A DNA stretch of 64,000 nucleotides from DATBLE01 sp963734065 (GTDB taxonomy: Bacteria; Actinomycetota; Thermoleophilia; Gaiellales; Gaiellaceae), in assembly GCA_963734065.1 (NCBI GenBank), contig CAVTFN010000005.1:1-64000 (forward strand). Reading direction: 5' to 3'. The position numbers and the translations under genes are program-made. Every line of letters begins with the position of its first letter. The stretch's first letter is position 1. Below, one piece after another: positions 8,418-16,572 of this stretch. Under the pieces are notes generated by a model, which was given only the letters and a program-made list of their open reading frames with translations, was not told where the DNA came from and made no database searches.

Positions 8418-8622
8418 GTACACCGAGCCGGTGGCGCTTTCGTCCACCGCCCCCGCAAGCTTTCCGCCTGGCCTTGCGGCTTCCGCGTACAACCCGCAGG
8501 AGCGACTTCGACCTAATCGCGCTCCGTGCTCGGTGCCCTGCCAACGTAAGAGATGAGCGACCGTCCGGCAAGAGGCCGCGAACGGAAGAAATCCGCAGAG
8601 AGCGAGAAGTCCCGGACCAGAC
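8418..8622 (-). repeat. Right copy of the 205-bp inverted repeat
   Basis: Inverted partner of 6563-6767. It encloses, with the left copy, 1650 bp holding the tRNA fragment, the cytochrome gene and the ABM gene. Confidence 0.75.
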
Positions 8623-8757
8623 CCCGTCAGACGGAGAGGCGGTGCGGGTCTTGGCGAGCGACGAGTTGACGGGTTCATCGCAGGCTGCTAGTCCGGCTCT
8701 GCCGGTGTGCGATGGCCGGCGGGGTTCTTTCCTCGAGTTAGCGGAGGTGGAGCAGCG

Positions 8758-9401
8758 ATGGAGTCCAGCAGTCAAACGACAGCCCAGCCGGCATATCCAG
8801 TGCGGTTCTCGGTCGAGTACCCTGACCGCGCGCTCAACCGGCTGACCACCGTTTTCAGGTTGATCGTCGCGATCCCGATCCTGATCGTCGCGGCGACCCT
8901 CGCGCAGTTACGGGGCGGGCGAGCAGGGCTGGAGGATCGCAGGCGGGACTGCGCGGGCTCCTGTTCCTTGGACCGCTTCTAATGATCCTGTTCCGGCAGA
9001 AGTACCCCCGCTGGTGGTTCGACTGGAACCTCGAGCTGCTCAGGTTCTCGAACCGGATCGGCGTCTATCTCGCACTGATGGACGACCGCTACCCATCAAC
9101 AGATGAGCAGCAGGCGGTCGCGCTCGATTTCCCCTACCCGGACGCCAAGCAAGGACTCAATCGATGGCTGCCGCTGGTCAAGTGGCTACTCGCGATCCCG
9201 CATTACATCGTGCTCGTCTTCCTCTGGATCGCCGCCGTGGTCTCGGTGGTCATCGCCTGGTTCGCGATCCTTTTTACTGGCCGCTATCCACGCGGCCTCT
9301 TCGACTTCGTCCTTGGGGTCTTCCGCTGGACGAACCGCGTTGTCGGCTACGCGTTCATCCTGGTGACCGATGAATACCCGCCGTTCCGACTCAGTCCATA
9401 A
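8758..9401 (+). CDS. DUF4389 membrane protein, one frame break
   Basis: Membrane protein of unknown function. The first 50 codons (VRFSVEYPDRALNRLTTVFR then LIVAIPILIVAATL) match the DUF4389 N-terminus and first helix. The rest, from ILFRQKYPRWWFDWNLEL through RYPRGLFDFVLGVFRWTNRV, matches the second half with its paired aromatic motifs and the helix IVLVFLWIAAVVSVVIAW. The two parts differ by one frame, with the break at about 8915-8945. Restoring one base gives about 214 residues, the usual length for a protein with two such modules. GCGGAGGTGG lies before the ATG at 8758. Confidence 0.75.
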
Positions 9402-9906
9402 CGCCGGGGAGTGCGCCGTGTCGTCGAGGAGGTCGAGGATCGGCCAGAGGTCGTCGACGAGTCCGCGACCGGGCCGAAGGTGCGCTCAAGCCGTCATGCG
9501 CCGGAAACGCTCGTCGGCATGGATGCCATCGAGGGCATGTGGTGCACACCCCGGTGCACACTCTTGAACGTCGTGCGGGTCAATAGGCATCGTGCCGAAG
9601 CCGGACACTTCGGCCGATCCCGAACAGTCGGCGTTAGAGCAGCGATTGCGCCCGGGAGATCGTCGGGCAAAAGCGATGCCCGACCTCGACTGCGCCACTC
9701 TTGGTCTTGCGACCTTACGAACCGTCGCTTCGGTCGGGCAAGACGACTCTTTCATCTGGCTCGGTCGAACCATCTGGTTCGGTCGAAGTCGAGCGACGAC
9801 GCGGGTCTCTCTTGCTCAGGGACGGGGCTTCGATGTCCTTGGCGTTCCGCCGGTGGTTCAACGAGTACTGAGACGCGAGGGAGCGGCGGGTCGAGCGGGC
9901 GGTTCC
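9402..9906. other. Gene-free stretch between convergent genes
   Basis: About 505 bp after the DUF4389 gene and before the stop of the VIT-type gene. It contains short direct repeats such as tctggctcggtcgaac / tctggttcggtcgaag at 9757-9791. I find no coding signal in either direction. Confidence 0.4.
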
Positions 9907-10746
9907 CTAGCCGGCGAGGGTGGTGACCAGGTGCCCGATTGCGTATCCGACGCCGGCGCTGACGGAGCCGACGATCACCACCTGGACGCCTGAGCGCAGC
10001 AGGGAAAGGCGGGTTACGCGGCCCTTTGCGACTCCGACCGCGAAGAGCGCGAGGAGCGTGCAGACAAGGCTGATCGCGAGCGCGATGTTGAGGGGGAAGA
10101 AGAAGTACGGCCAGAGCGGCACGATCGCGGCGCCGAGGTAGGTGGCGCCGACGACGAGCGCGTCGCCGAGTGCGGCGCCGCCGGCGTCGGGGGAGAGTCC
10201 GAGTTCCTTCTGGACTTTGGTGCGGAGAAACACATTCGGGTTCGAGGCGAGTCCGAGTGCGACCGTCTCTGCTTGCTGGCGGGAGAGGCCTTCGCGCTCG
10301 AGGACGATCGCGAGTTCGTCTGTTTCGCGGTCGGGGAACTCGTCGATCTCCCGTCCTTCCGAGGCGATCTCGGACGCGTACAGTTGCTCTTCGGCCTGGC
10401 TGGCGAGGTAGGAGCCGCCGCCCATCGAGATCGCCCCCGCGACCGCTTCGGCGAGGCCGGCGACGATGATCAGCGAGCGGGCGGGATGCGCGGCTGCCAT
10501 GCCGGTGACGACACCGAGCGGGACGAGCAGACCGTCCTGGGCGCCGAGCACGAACTCGCGGATGCGCGAGAGCCGGCCGATCCGCGCCGCCTCACCGAGG
10601 GAATGCTCTTGGATGTGCCGTGTTGCTTCGGCGCGGGCAGCGTCGTCGATTTGCGCATCGTCGGGCTGGGGCGGGGGGTCATCTCCGCCGTGGCTCAATT
10701 CATCGGGCAAGAGCGCTCGCGGCTTGGGCCGACCGTACCGGGGCAA
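9907..10746 (-). CDS. VIT1/CCC1-family Fe2+/Mn2+ transporter
   Basis: Predicted membrane transporter that moves iron or manganese out of the cytoplasm. After a hydrophilic N-terminus of about 70 residues comes the family signature RIREFVLGAQDGLLVPLGVV, then AGAISMGGGSYLASQAEEQL. A cytoplasmic metal-binding helical insert rich in Glu follows (DRETDELAIVLEREGLSRQ). Three more helices (GDALVVGATYLGAAIVPLWP, LALFAVGVAKG, VIVGSVSAGVGYAIGHLV) end the protein. At 279 residues it is a little longer than yeast-type CCC1 domains. It is intact and lies in a group with an mgtA remnant, so the area concerns divalent metals. Confidence 0.85.
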   Translation of the reverse strand: MPRYGRPKPRALLPDELSHGGDDPPPQPDDAQIDDAARAEATRHIQEHSLGEAARIGRLSRIREFVLGAQDGLLVPLGVVTGMAAAHPARSLIIVAGLAEAVAGAISMGGGSYLASQAEEQLYASEIASEGREIDEFPDRETDELAIVLEREGLSRQQAETVALGLASNPNVFLRTKVQKELGLSPDAGGAALGDALVVGATYLGAAIVPLWPYFFFPLNIALAISLVCTLLALFAVGVAKGRVTRLSLLRSGVQVVIVGSVSAGVGYAIGHLVTTLAG

Positions 10747-10806
10747 GATCGGGGGGTGTCACTGCTTCGTCGGTCGATGGCCGTTGTCGTCATTGATCGA
10801 CTCGTG

Positions 10807-11130
10807 TCAGCTGGTGGGTGCCGGCGTGGGCGGCGTTGGTGTGGATTTGTGCGGCCAGAGATGCCAGCGTGAGGCTATGCGGATGATGTGCCGCTGTTGA
10901 TGGCTGACGTGGAGGGCAAGGGGGCGGCCGCCCTGGTGTTTGAAGAAGAGGGCGACGCCGAGTTGGGCGAGGGCGAGGTAGGTGATGATCATGCCGGCCA
11001 GGACGGCGAGAAAGGAGAGTGGCAAGGGCTGGAAGCCGAGCAGATGGGCGATTGGTTCGATGTAGGGAATGGCGACGCCGAGGGCGGCGCAGCTGAGGGT
11101 GGCGATGAGGAGCGATTCGGCTGGACGCGC
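10807..11130 (-). pseudogene. C-terminal remnant of a magnesium-type P-ATPase
   Basis: The minus-strand frame gives SLLIATLSCAALGVAIPYIE, LLGFQPLPLSFLAVLAGMI and TYLALAQLGVALFFK. This is the final pair of transmembrane helices of MgtA/MgtB-like P-type ATPases. The phosphorylation (DKTGT), ATP-binding and earlier membrane domains are absent. The fragment begins at about 11130, only 47 bp from the end of the CBS gene. It is a 5'-truncated remnant of about 107 residues. Confidence 0.6.
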
Positions 11131-11176
11131 TCGAGCTGACGAACAGCCGCCAGCTCCTATCTCGGGCGGGCAGCCG

Positions 11177-11600
11177 TCAGAGCCCGAGACCGATCCCGAT
11201 CCGCCCGCGCGCCTGACGCGCGGCCTGGCGCAGACCAACCATCCCGGTCGGCCGCTCGTCGTCGACGACGGGCAGGTGGTGGAGGCCGTACTCGGTCATC
11301 AGGGTCACAGCCGCCTCGATCGGCGTGGCTGCCGAGACGGTGACGGGCTCGGCCGTCATCCACTCGCGGACGCGCGCCTCGTTCGGGTGGACGCGGCCCG
11401 CGAAGGCGCGGAGTAGGTCGCGTGAGGTGAGGATGCCGATCAGCCGCCCGTAGTCGGCGACAAGGGCCGAGCCAAGGTCGCCTGCGCGCATCTTCTCGGC
11501 GACCTCCCCGAGCGTGTCCTCGGGGGCAACTAGGAGCGGATCGGTCGACATGACGTCGGCGACGGTGGCACCACCGTCAGCCTCAGCATCGCGCGATACC
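11177..11600 (-). CDS. CBS-domain pair protein
   Basis: Two tandem CBS motifs form one Bateman module, which usually binds adenine nucleotides or similar ligands and reports cell energy state. The first is VADVMSTDPLLVAPEDTLGE with GRLIGILTSRDLL; the second is VREWMTAEPVTVSAATPIEA with HHLPVVDDERPTGMVGL. The C-terminus GRIGIGLGL is typical of the family in actinobacteria. No good start codon is visible: the frame is open upstream into the end of the flavoprotein gene. The module is either the C-terminal part of that protein or a gene whose start is hidden by a frame break (an ATG lies at about 11594 in another frame). Confidence 0.75.
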
Positions 11601-12821
11601 TCAAGCGCGGCGCGGCCAACCCGTGGATTTTTGCGGCGTCGAGTTCGACCTCGACGGGCACGGCGCCCGGGGCGGCCGGCGCCTCGGGTGGGCTCTCGAC
11701 GCCGGCGAAGGCGCCGAGGAAGGGCGCGAGGTAACGGCCAACGATCTTCGCCGGCGGCCACCAGAGCGGCTCGGGACTGGCCATCGAGGGATCGCCCGCG
11801 CCGCCGGTGACTCGTGCCTGAGGTAGCGCGGCTGTCGTCCCGTCAGCAGCAGCCCGCGCAGCACCGGCCGGAAGGGCTGCGGCGTGAGGTCGGCGCCGGC
11901 GTTGGCCGCGATCATCTCGGCGGCCGCGTCCGCCTGCTGGGCAGCGATTCCGCCCTGCTTGACCGGGAAGCTGGTGATGTCGCCGGCGGCGAACACGTCG
12001 GCAAGACCGTGCACCTGGCCGTGCGCGTCGACGGGAAGGAACCCCTCGACCGTCTGCGGCAGGCCGTCGATCCGCGGCCCGAGCAGGCGTGGCAGGGCGA
12101 CGACACGGTCGACCGCGATGATTCCCTCCGGGACGAGGCGCAGCTCCCCGTCCACCAACTCGACCGCGCAGGAGCCAGTCTGAAGGGCGATGCCCCACTC
12201 CTCCAGCAGCTGCCGCACCGCCTCGCTCCCCGCCCGCCCGAACAGCTGCAGCGGTGCCTCCTCCGGCGTGACGAGCGCCAACTCAACACGGTCGAGCTCG
12301 CGCTCGGCGAGGTAGGCCGCCGTCATCAGCGCAAGCTCGTAGATCGGCAGCGACCAAACCGCTCCCCAGGGCACGACGAAACCGACCCGCCCGACCTGAC
12401 CGGCGACGATCTCCTCGAGCAGCGCGCGCATGCGCTCGGTGTCGGCTGGGCCGCGGAAGGTCAGGGCGCCAGCGACGGCCGGGGTCGGGCCGGCTCCGCA
12501 GGCGACAAGCAGGACGTCGTAAGGAATCGGGCTGCTCAGCGGAGGTGTGGGCGAAGCGTCCTCCGGCGTCGACGCCGGACAGCGCACCCGGCGAGAAGGT
12601 CGCACCGGCGGCCGCGGCGAGCTCAGCCAGGTCGAAGTGCCTCACTTCGCCGAGATCGAACGGCTCGGCGACAGCGAGCGGCCGATACCAAAATTGAGGC
12701 TCCGGCGCGAACAGCTCGACGCTGACGCGACCTCCTCCGCGAACTCCCGCAGGGCAAGAGCGGCCTCGAGGGCCGCGACGCCCCCGCCGGCAATCAGTAC
12801 CCGCGTCGCCACCTCAACCAT
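11601..12821 (-). CDS. FAD/NAD(P)-dependent oxidoreductase, sulfide:quinone reductase-like, several frame breaks
   Basis: Flavoprotein of the pyridine-nucleotide-disulfide reductase fold. It starts at the ATG at 12821 with MVEVATRVLIAGGGVAALEA, the FAD-binding GxGxxA loop. After a break near 12735 it continues as HFDLAELAAAAGATFSPGAL. A second break near 12540 leads to PYDVLLVACGAGPTPAV and then GLADVFAAGDITSFPVKQGG, the second FAD motif. The C-terminal part (LWWPPAKIVGRYLAPFLGAF) is in a third frame. The substrate is not evident; SQR-type proteins oxidise sulfide and pass electrons to quinone. I do not see a convincing catalytic cysteine pair. Confidence 0.7.
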
Positions 12822-13120
12822 CTCCTCCGAGCAGCTTCGACGACGATAACACTCCACCGCCGGATCCGAGCCCACGCAGGCGCATCTCGCTCGGCCCCGG
12901 CGTGCGTCAGGCCTGGACAGACGTCACCCGATGACTGCGGCAAAACCACAGTACGATCAGCGCTTCCCCTGACGAGATGCGCCCGAAGAAGTGCAACCCT
13001 CCACGTGCACCGAGAAATAGATCGAAAGTAGGGCGAAGCTCGATCGACTTGATGAAGTAGGCGGAATCCGAAACACCCGCCGATCGAGTGGACGAAATCG
13101 AAACTACCTCGGCGAAGATT
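12822..13120. other. Gene-free stretch
   Basis: About 300 bp upstream of the flavoprotein gene. A minus-strand frame (12907-13164) is open but has no ribosome-binding site or motif. The sequence is locally less GC-rich than its neighbours, which suits a promoter region. Confidence 0.35.
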
Positions 13121-13152
13121 CCGGGCCCCGATGCGTCAGCATCGGGGCCCGG
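13121..13152. terminator. Perfect 14-bp hairpin
   Basis: Arms ccgggccccgatgc (13121-13134) and gcatcggggcccgg (13139-13152) with loop gtca. It lies upstream of the truncated dhaK and downstream of nothing intact, so it may be the terminator of a gene lost by rearrangement. A short ccttt follows on the + strand. Confidence 0.5.
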
Positions 13153-13377
13153 CCTTTCCTGCACGTGCAGCGAGGGTTGCTGTCAGCGGCCTTTACCGGC
13201 TCGGCCGCCTTGGCAGGCGACGCGTTGTGGAGGAACGCACGAGCGTCCAGGGCTGCATCAGCGCGGCTGCCGCTCCGTGTCGGAGGCGCCGACCGCGAGT
13301 CGGAGGCCGTATCAAGGTCAAGTGTCCACGTGTCCGCGACCGTCCGGGACGGACGCGCGGGGGCCGCATCAAGACGG

Positions 13378-13787
13378 GCCGGCCGACGTTCGACCTGCCC
13401 GAGGGCTCGATGGACATCGGCATGGGCGTTCACGGCGAGGCCGGGCTGCGCCGGGGAGAACTCGCCTCCGCCGACGAGGTTGCGGGCATGCTCCTCGACC
13501 TCGTCCTCGAGGATCTGCTGCTCGACGACTCGCAGTCGGTGTGGGTGCTCGTCAACACGCTCGGCGCCACGCCGGTGATGGAGGCCTACATCGTCCTGCG
13601 AGCCGTCTCCCGACGGCTGGACACGCTCGGGATTCCTATCGCGCGGGCGCTCGTGGGCGAGTACATCACCTCGCTCGAGATGGCCGGGCTGTCCGTCACG
13701 CTCGCCTCCGCGGACTCCGAGCTGACCCGTCTGCTCGAGGCTCCGGCCCAGGGTCTCGCCGCACCACCGCTCCGGCTGCCGTGGTGA
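13378..13787 (+). pseudogene. dhaK: C-terminal part of dihydroxyacetone kinase subunit DhaK
   Basis: From codon GRPTFDLPEGSM onward the frame matches the last third of DhaK: IGMGVHGEAGLRRG, VWVLVNTLGATPVMEAYIVL, VGEYITSLEMAGLSVTL. The N-terminal 200 residues that carry the substrate-binding histidine are missing; the upstream sequence in all frames is Arg-rich and not DhaK-like. It stops at 13787, overlapping dhaL by four bases (GTGA). The overlap shows an original dhaK-dhaL operon. As it stands the subunit cannot bind dihydroxyacetone. Confidence 0.7.
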
Positions 13788-14410
13788 CCGGTGCTGGGAC
13801 GGCGGACGTCGTCGCGCTCCTCGCGCGGGTGCTGGCCCGGATCGAGCGCTCGCAGGAGGAGCTCGACCGGCTCGACGCCGTCGTCGGCGACGGCGACCAC
13901 GGAGTGACGATGGTGCTGGGCTGGCGCGCGGTCTGTTCCGATCTCGCAGCGTCCCCTTCCACGTCGCCCGGCTCGGCCCTCAGACAGGCGGCGGAGAGCT
14001 TCGCCTCCGTGGGCGGGACGTCGGGGCCGCTCTGTGGCACCGCGCTGCTGCGGGCCGGCCGGGCTCTCGGCGACGCGCCCGAGATCGACTCGGCAGGTGC
14101 CGCCCGCGCCGCCACCGCCGCCGTCCAGGGCATGGTCGAGCGCGGCCGGTGCGAGGAGGGGATGAAGACGGTCGTCGACGCGATGGCGCCGGCGGCGAGA
14201 GCGCTCGAAGACGCGGCCCGCCGCGGAGCCCCGCTCCGAGACGCGCTCGAGGCCGCCGCGCGAGCCGCTGCGGACGCCGCCGAAGGCACAGCTCAGCTCA
14301 CCCCGCAACGCGGCCGGGCCGCCCGCGCGCCCGAACGCTCGCGCGGGCACGCCGACCCAGGCGCCGTCGCCTGCGCGGTCTTCTGGGCCGCCGCAGCCGA
14401 CTGCGGGTAA
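13784..14410 (+). CDS. dhaL: Dihydroxyacetone kinase subunit DhaL
   Basis: Nucleotide-binding subunit that passes phosphate to dihydroxyacetone held by DhaK. It has the ADP/Mg-binding aspartates in LDAVVGDGDHGVTM, then FASVGGTSGPLCGTALL, MKTVVDAMAPAARAL, and a C-terminal GRAARAPERSRGHADPGA that closes the nucleotide site. About 208 residues is the usual length. GTG starts at 13781 and 13784 are possible; the second gives the GTGA overlap with dhaK. It is intact while its partner is truncated, and no DhaM or PTS gene is nearby, so the phosphate source is unclear. Confidence 0.85.
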   Translation: MTGAGTADVVALLARVLARIERSQEELDRLDAVVGDGDHGVTMVLGWRAVCSDLAASPSTSPGSALRQAAESFASVGGTSGPLCGTALLRAGRALGDAPEIDSAGAARAATAAVQGMVERGRCEEGMKTVVDAMAPAARALEDAARRGAPLRDALEAAARAAADAAEGTAQLTPQRGRAARAPERSRGHADPGAVACAVFWAAAADCG

Positions 14411-14905
14411 ACCGATCCGGGTTGGATCGCCCAGTGTACCTCGCCGAGCCTGGCCCGGCACCGGCTGAATCGCCGTCTACTCACCACAAACGCACCACAA
14501 GGCCTCGCAAGGAGTTCTTCGATGTCGGCGATCAATTCGGCATCCCGTTGCTACCACTCGGTCTTCTCGAAGCGCTTTCGTCCGATGCACCGGCTGCTGT
14601 CGCATCGGGCTCACACCGCTGGGTCTCTGGTCTTGTTGTGTCGCTTCCGGCTCCGAGCTTGCCTCTGCGGTCCAAAGGTCGCTTCTTGTGCGGCTCTGTC
14701 CTCCTCGGAGAGCTTGATCGGCTTGATGACGATCTTCGCGTCTGCGTACTTCGCGTTCCACGCGGCGATCCGCTCGGCCACGTTGGGCACCTCGATGCCG
14801 GCGGCGCATCAGTTCGTTCGCGGATTGACGGATTGCTGACGCCCGGGGTGGAGAGCTCACGCTTTTCACACAGAAGGAAGAGTGGGACGCACCCGGTTAC
14901 GAGGC
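14411..14905. other. Mostly gene-free stretch with one possible fragment
   Basis: About 495 bp between dhaL and the small minus-strand operon. The only coding-like piece is the minus-strand fragment at 14611-14790, listed separately. The rest shows no motif. Confidence 0.35.
14611..14790 (-). CDS. Short coding-like fragment of unknown family
   Basis: From a GTG at 14790 the frame gives VPNVAERIAAWNAKYADAKI, then VIKPIKLSEEDRAAQEATF and a basic tail ending in stop at 14611, 59 residues in all. Codon use has strong G/C at third positions in the first two thirds, unlike the other frames. A stop lies just upstream in frame, so it is a tiny gene or the tail of a broken one. No family is recognised. 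Confidence 0.3.
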   Translation of the reverse strand: MPNVAERIAAWNAKYADAKIVIKPIKLSEEDRAAQEATFGPQRQARSRKRHNKTRDPAV

Positions 14906-15247
14906 TCAATTACTAAGAACTGAGATCGCAACTCCTGGGAAGGTTTCGCGGAAGGCGGCAACCACCTCCGCCGGGACCTCACTCGCGTAGTAAGGCTCGA
15001 CAGCGATCTCCTCGGGTCGATCCTTGCCTTCCACGAATACCGAGTACGCAAGACCCAGGACGTCACCGCGCTCGATGCTCGGCGGTCTCCCCCATCGCTC
15101 CTGCAGGTACTCGCGGTGCGCCGGCCCGCCGTCGGCGCCGCCGGCGACGGTCCAAACAACAGCCTCACGAGTGTCGACGTTCCAACCCCACTTGAAGCGG
15201 TCGAAGTCGTCCTGCCACTCGAAGTCGTCCGCCGACGACATGCTCAT
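14906..15247 (-). CDS. Small acidic hypothetical protein in an operon with an XRE regulator
   Basis: A 113-residue protein, acidic and rich in aromatic residues (DDFEWQDDFDRFKWGWNVDT). It has no signal peptide or membrane segment. Its ATG overlaps the stop of the upstream XRE gene as ATGA at 15244-15247, so the two are translated together. Two-gene units of an XRE regulator and a small acidic protein are common in toxin-antitoxin or stress modules, but I see no known toxin fold here. Function unknown. Confidence 0.6.
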   Translation of the reverse strand: MSMSSADDFEWQDDFDRFKWGWNVDTREAVVWTVAGGADGGPAHREYLQERWGRPPSIERGDVLGLAYSVFVEGKDRPEEIAVEPYYASEVPAEVVAAFRETFPGVAISVLSN

Positions 15248-15561
15248 ACGGACTTCAGAGGCCTCGATCCGCGCTTGATCCGAGCCTCAACCTTCTCGAA
15301 CCTAGCTCGATCAGCGAGCTCGTGCTCAAGTAAGTCAGCGAACTCAGCACCCATCAGCCGATCAGTGGAGACTTGGAAAAGATCCGCGATCTGAATAGCG
15401 CTGTTCAAGGAGGGAGTCGCCTTGCCATTCATCCACGCGCTCATCGTCGCAGCCGACACCCCGAGCAGCTGGGCCGCGTAGTGCTGCGTTAGTCCGTGCA
15501 GCCCTAAGAGACGGTTGAAGTTCTCGGTGAACTGGGACTGACCCCGAGGCGACGACACCAT
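15244..15561 (-). CDS. XRE-family helix-turn-helix regulator
   Basis: A 105-residue cytoplasmic DNA-binding protein. Residues about 10-65 form a Cro/CI-type HTH: FNRLLGLHGLTQHYAAQLLG is the first helix pair, VSAATMSAWMNGKATPS is the recognition helix and turn, and AIQIADLFQVSTDRLMG ends the domain. A short helical C-terminus (FADLLEHELADRARFEKVEA) may dimerise. It is the first gene of a two-gene operon and probably represses its own promoter. The sequence before its start is AT-richer than its surroundings (TTGTCA and TTTAAT on the minus strand) but the spacing is not canonical. Confidence 0.8.
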   Translation of the reverse strand: MVSSPRGQSQFTENFNRLLGLHGLTQHYAAQLLGVSAATMSAWMNGKATPSLNSAIQIADLFQVSTDRLMGAEFADLLEHELADRARFEKVEARIKRGSRPLKSV

Positions 15562-15835
15562 TGATCTGAATTAAAGCACGCTTGACAAAACTTCGACGGC
15601 GATTTGAGGAGTTGGCGCTCTCCCAACTGAGGTTGCGGATCGCCAGCGTGCGGTCAGAACCTCGTCGACCTCCTGGTCACATAGCAGGAGGTCGTAGCTC
15701 AAACGATGAACTGAAGCGGTTCCTGCGCTGCGTGGTGAGCGTGTGGTGAGTACACCCGGCGTCGGGACGGCAGTCGACGGCACCCCAGTTCGCGAGCGCG
15801 ATGGGCTCTCCAAGCGCGGGAGTCCCTAGGGTCAA
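15562..15835. other. Intergenic region upstream of the XRE operon
   Basis: Holds the presumed promoter of the XRE operon (15562-15600) and the palindrome at 15666-15694. No gene is seen. Confidence 0.4.
15666..15694. repeat. Second copy of the cgacctcct palindrome
   Basis: Arms cgacctcct (15666-15674) and aggaggtcg (15686-15694) with an 11-nt loop starting gg, as in the copy at 281-313. The two copies share arm sequence and loop length. Confidence 0.5.
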
Positions 15836-16048
15836 TCAGAGCAGGATGCGAACGGCCGTCTTGTGTGGGCAGCCGCGGAGCGGCAACTCGGTCGCTAGAT
15901 GCAGGTCGATCTCCATCTGCTTTGCCAGAAGGAGCGCGTCATCCGGTTCGTAGCCTGCCGTGATCAGCTCCTTGAGGCGCCAGCTAAGGATGCCGTCTTC
16001 GGCTTCGACCTCGGCTGTACTGCCGCCCGGCTCGCGGATTCTCCCCAT
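15836..16048 (-). CDS. Small conserved-looking hypothetical protein
   Basis: A 70-residue protein with the core LSWRLKELITAGYEPDDALL followed by LAKQMEIDLHLATEL and a C-terminal RGCPHKTAVRILL. The pattern resembles short actinobacterial proteins that pair a helix-rich YxxDDAL motif with a GCP...A.RIL tail. That similarity is from memory and no function is assigned. No membrane segment or signal peptide. It stands alone and codon use looks genuine. Confidence 0.5.
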   Translation of the reverse strand: MGRIREPGGSTAEVEAEDGILSWRLKELITAGYEPDDALLLAKQMEIDLHLATELPLRGCPHKTAVRILL

Positions 16049-16362
16049 CTACGTCCCACTATCGTCGATACGACACGAAGATCAAGCGACTCCAGCTCCT
16101 CGAAGTCGCTCCGGCTCTGCTGATAGCCAGGGCGGGCAACTCACCGATAGGAGAGCGGTCGCGCGCTCGGCGGCCTCATCCCAGTCGGTCTGGCCGAGAA
16201 GACGCGGTGTCGGAGCACCCCCACCCCCGCGAGCGATGAGCCTATCCGGCGGCTGGAGTCCCCGGGCCAGCGAGAGACAGACCTCCTTCGTCCGTGTGCC
16301 AGGAGCACTCGACGTAGAGCATGTAGGCGCACGGCGCTGAAGTGGTCGAAGCGGATGTCTCG
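16049..16362. other. Gene-free stretch holding direct repeat A
   Basis: About 314 bp. The only feature is the repeat at 16216-16263, which recurs at 17180-17222. Confidence 0.4.
16216..16263 (+). repeat. Direct repeat A flanking the HicA-like/DDN pair
   Basis: Shares cacccccgcg, gcgatgagcct and ggagtcccc in the same order and orientation with 17180-17222. Estimated identity is 80-85 percent over about 45 bp with one small gap. Confidence 0.5.
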
Positions 16363-16572
16363 CTAGACCTCGATGCCGAGCTTGCGCAGTTCGAGGATCG
16401 CCGCTCTGCGCCAGCGAATCGTGTCGGGAGAGAACGGGAGCGTGAACGGCATCCCATTCTGCTTCCGCAGCGGCTTCCCGTCGCGAAGGACGTGGTAGTG
16501 GCCGGGCTTCGACTCGACCGTGAGCCCGACGGACTCGAGCCGGCGGATGAATTCGCGCACGTCCTTTCTCAT
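16363..16572 (-). CDS. HicA-like small protein
   Basis: A 69-residue protein with the alpha-beta-beta-beta-alpha layout of HicA mRNA interferases. VREFIRRLESVGLTVESKPG is the first helix, GHYHVLRDGKPL holds the conserved Gly-x-His, and FTLPFSPDTIRWRRAAILEL is the last strand and helix. HicA toxins cut mRNA and are normally partnered by HicB, but no HicB gene is adjacent. The ATG overlaps the upstream DDN gene stop (ATGA at 16569-16572), so the two are coupled. It may be a non-toxic member of the fold. Confidence 0.6.
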   Translation of the reverse strand: MRKDVREFIRRLESVGLTVESKPGHYHVLRDGKPLRKQNGMPFTLPFSPDTIRWRRAAILELRKLGIEV

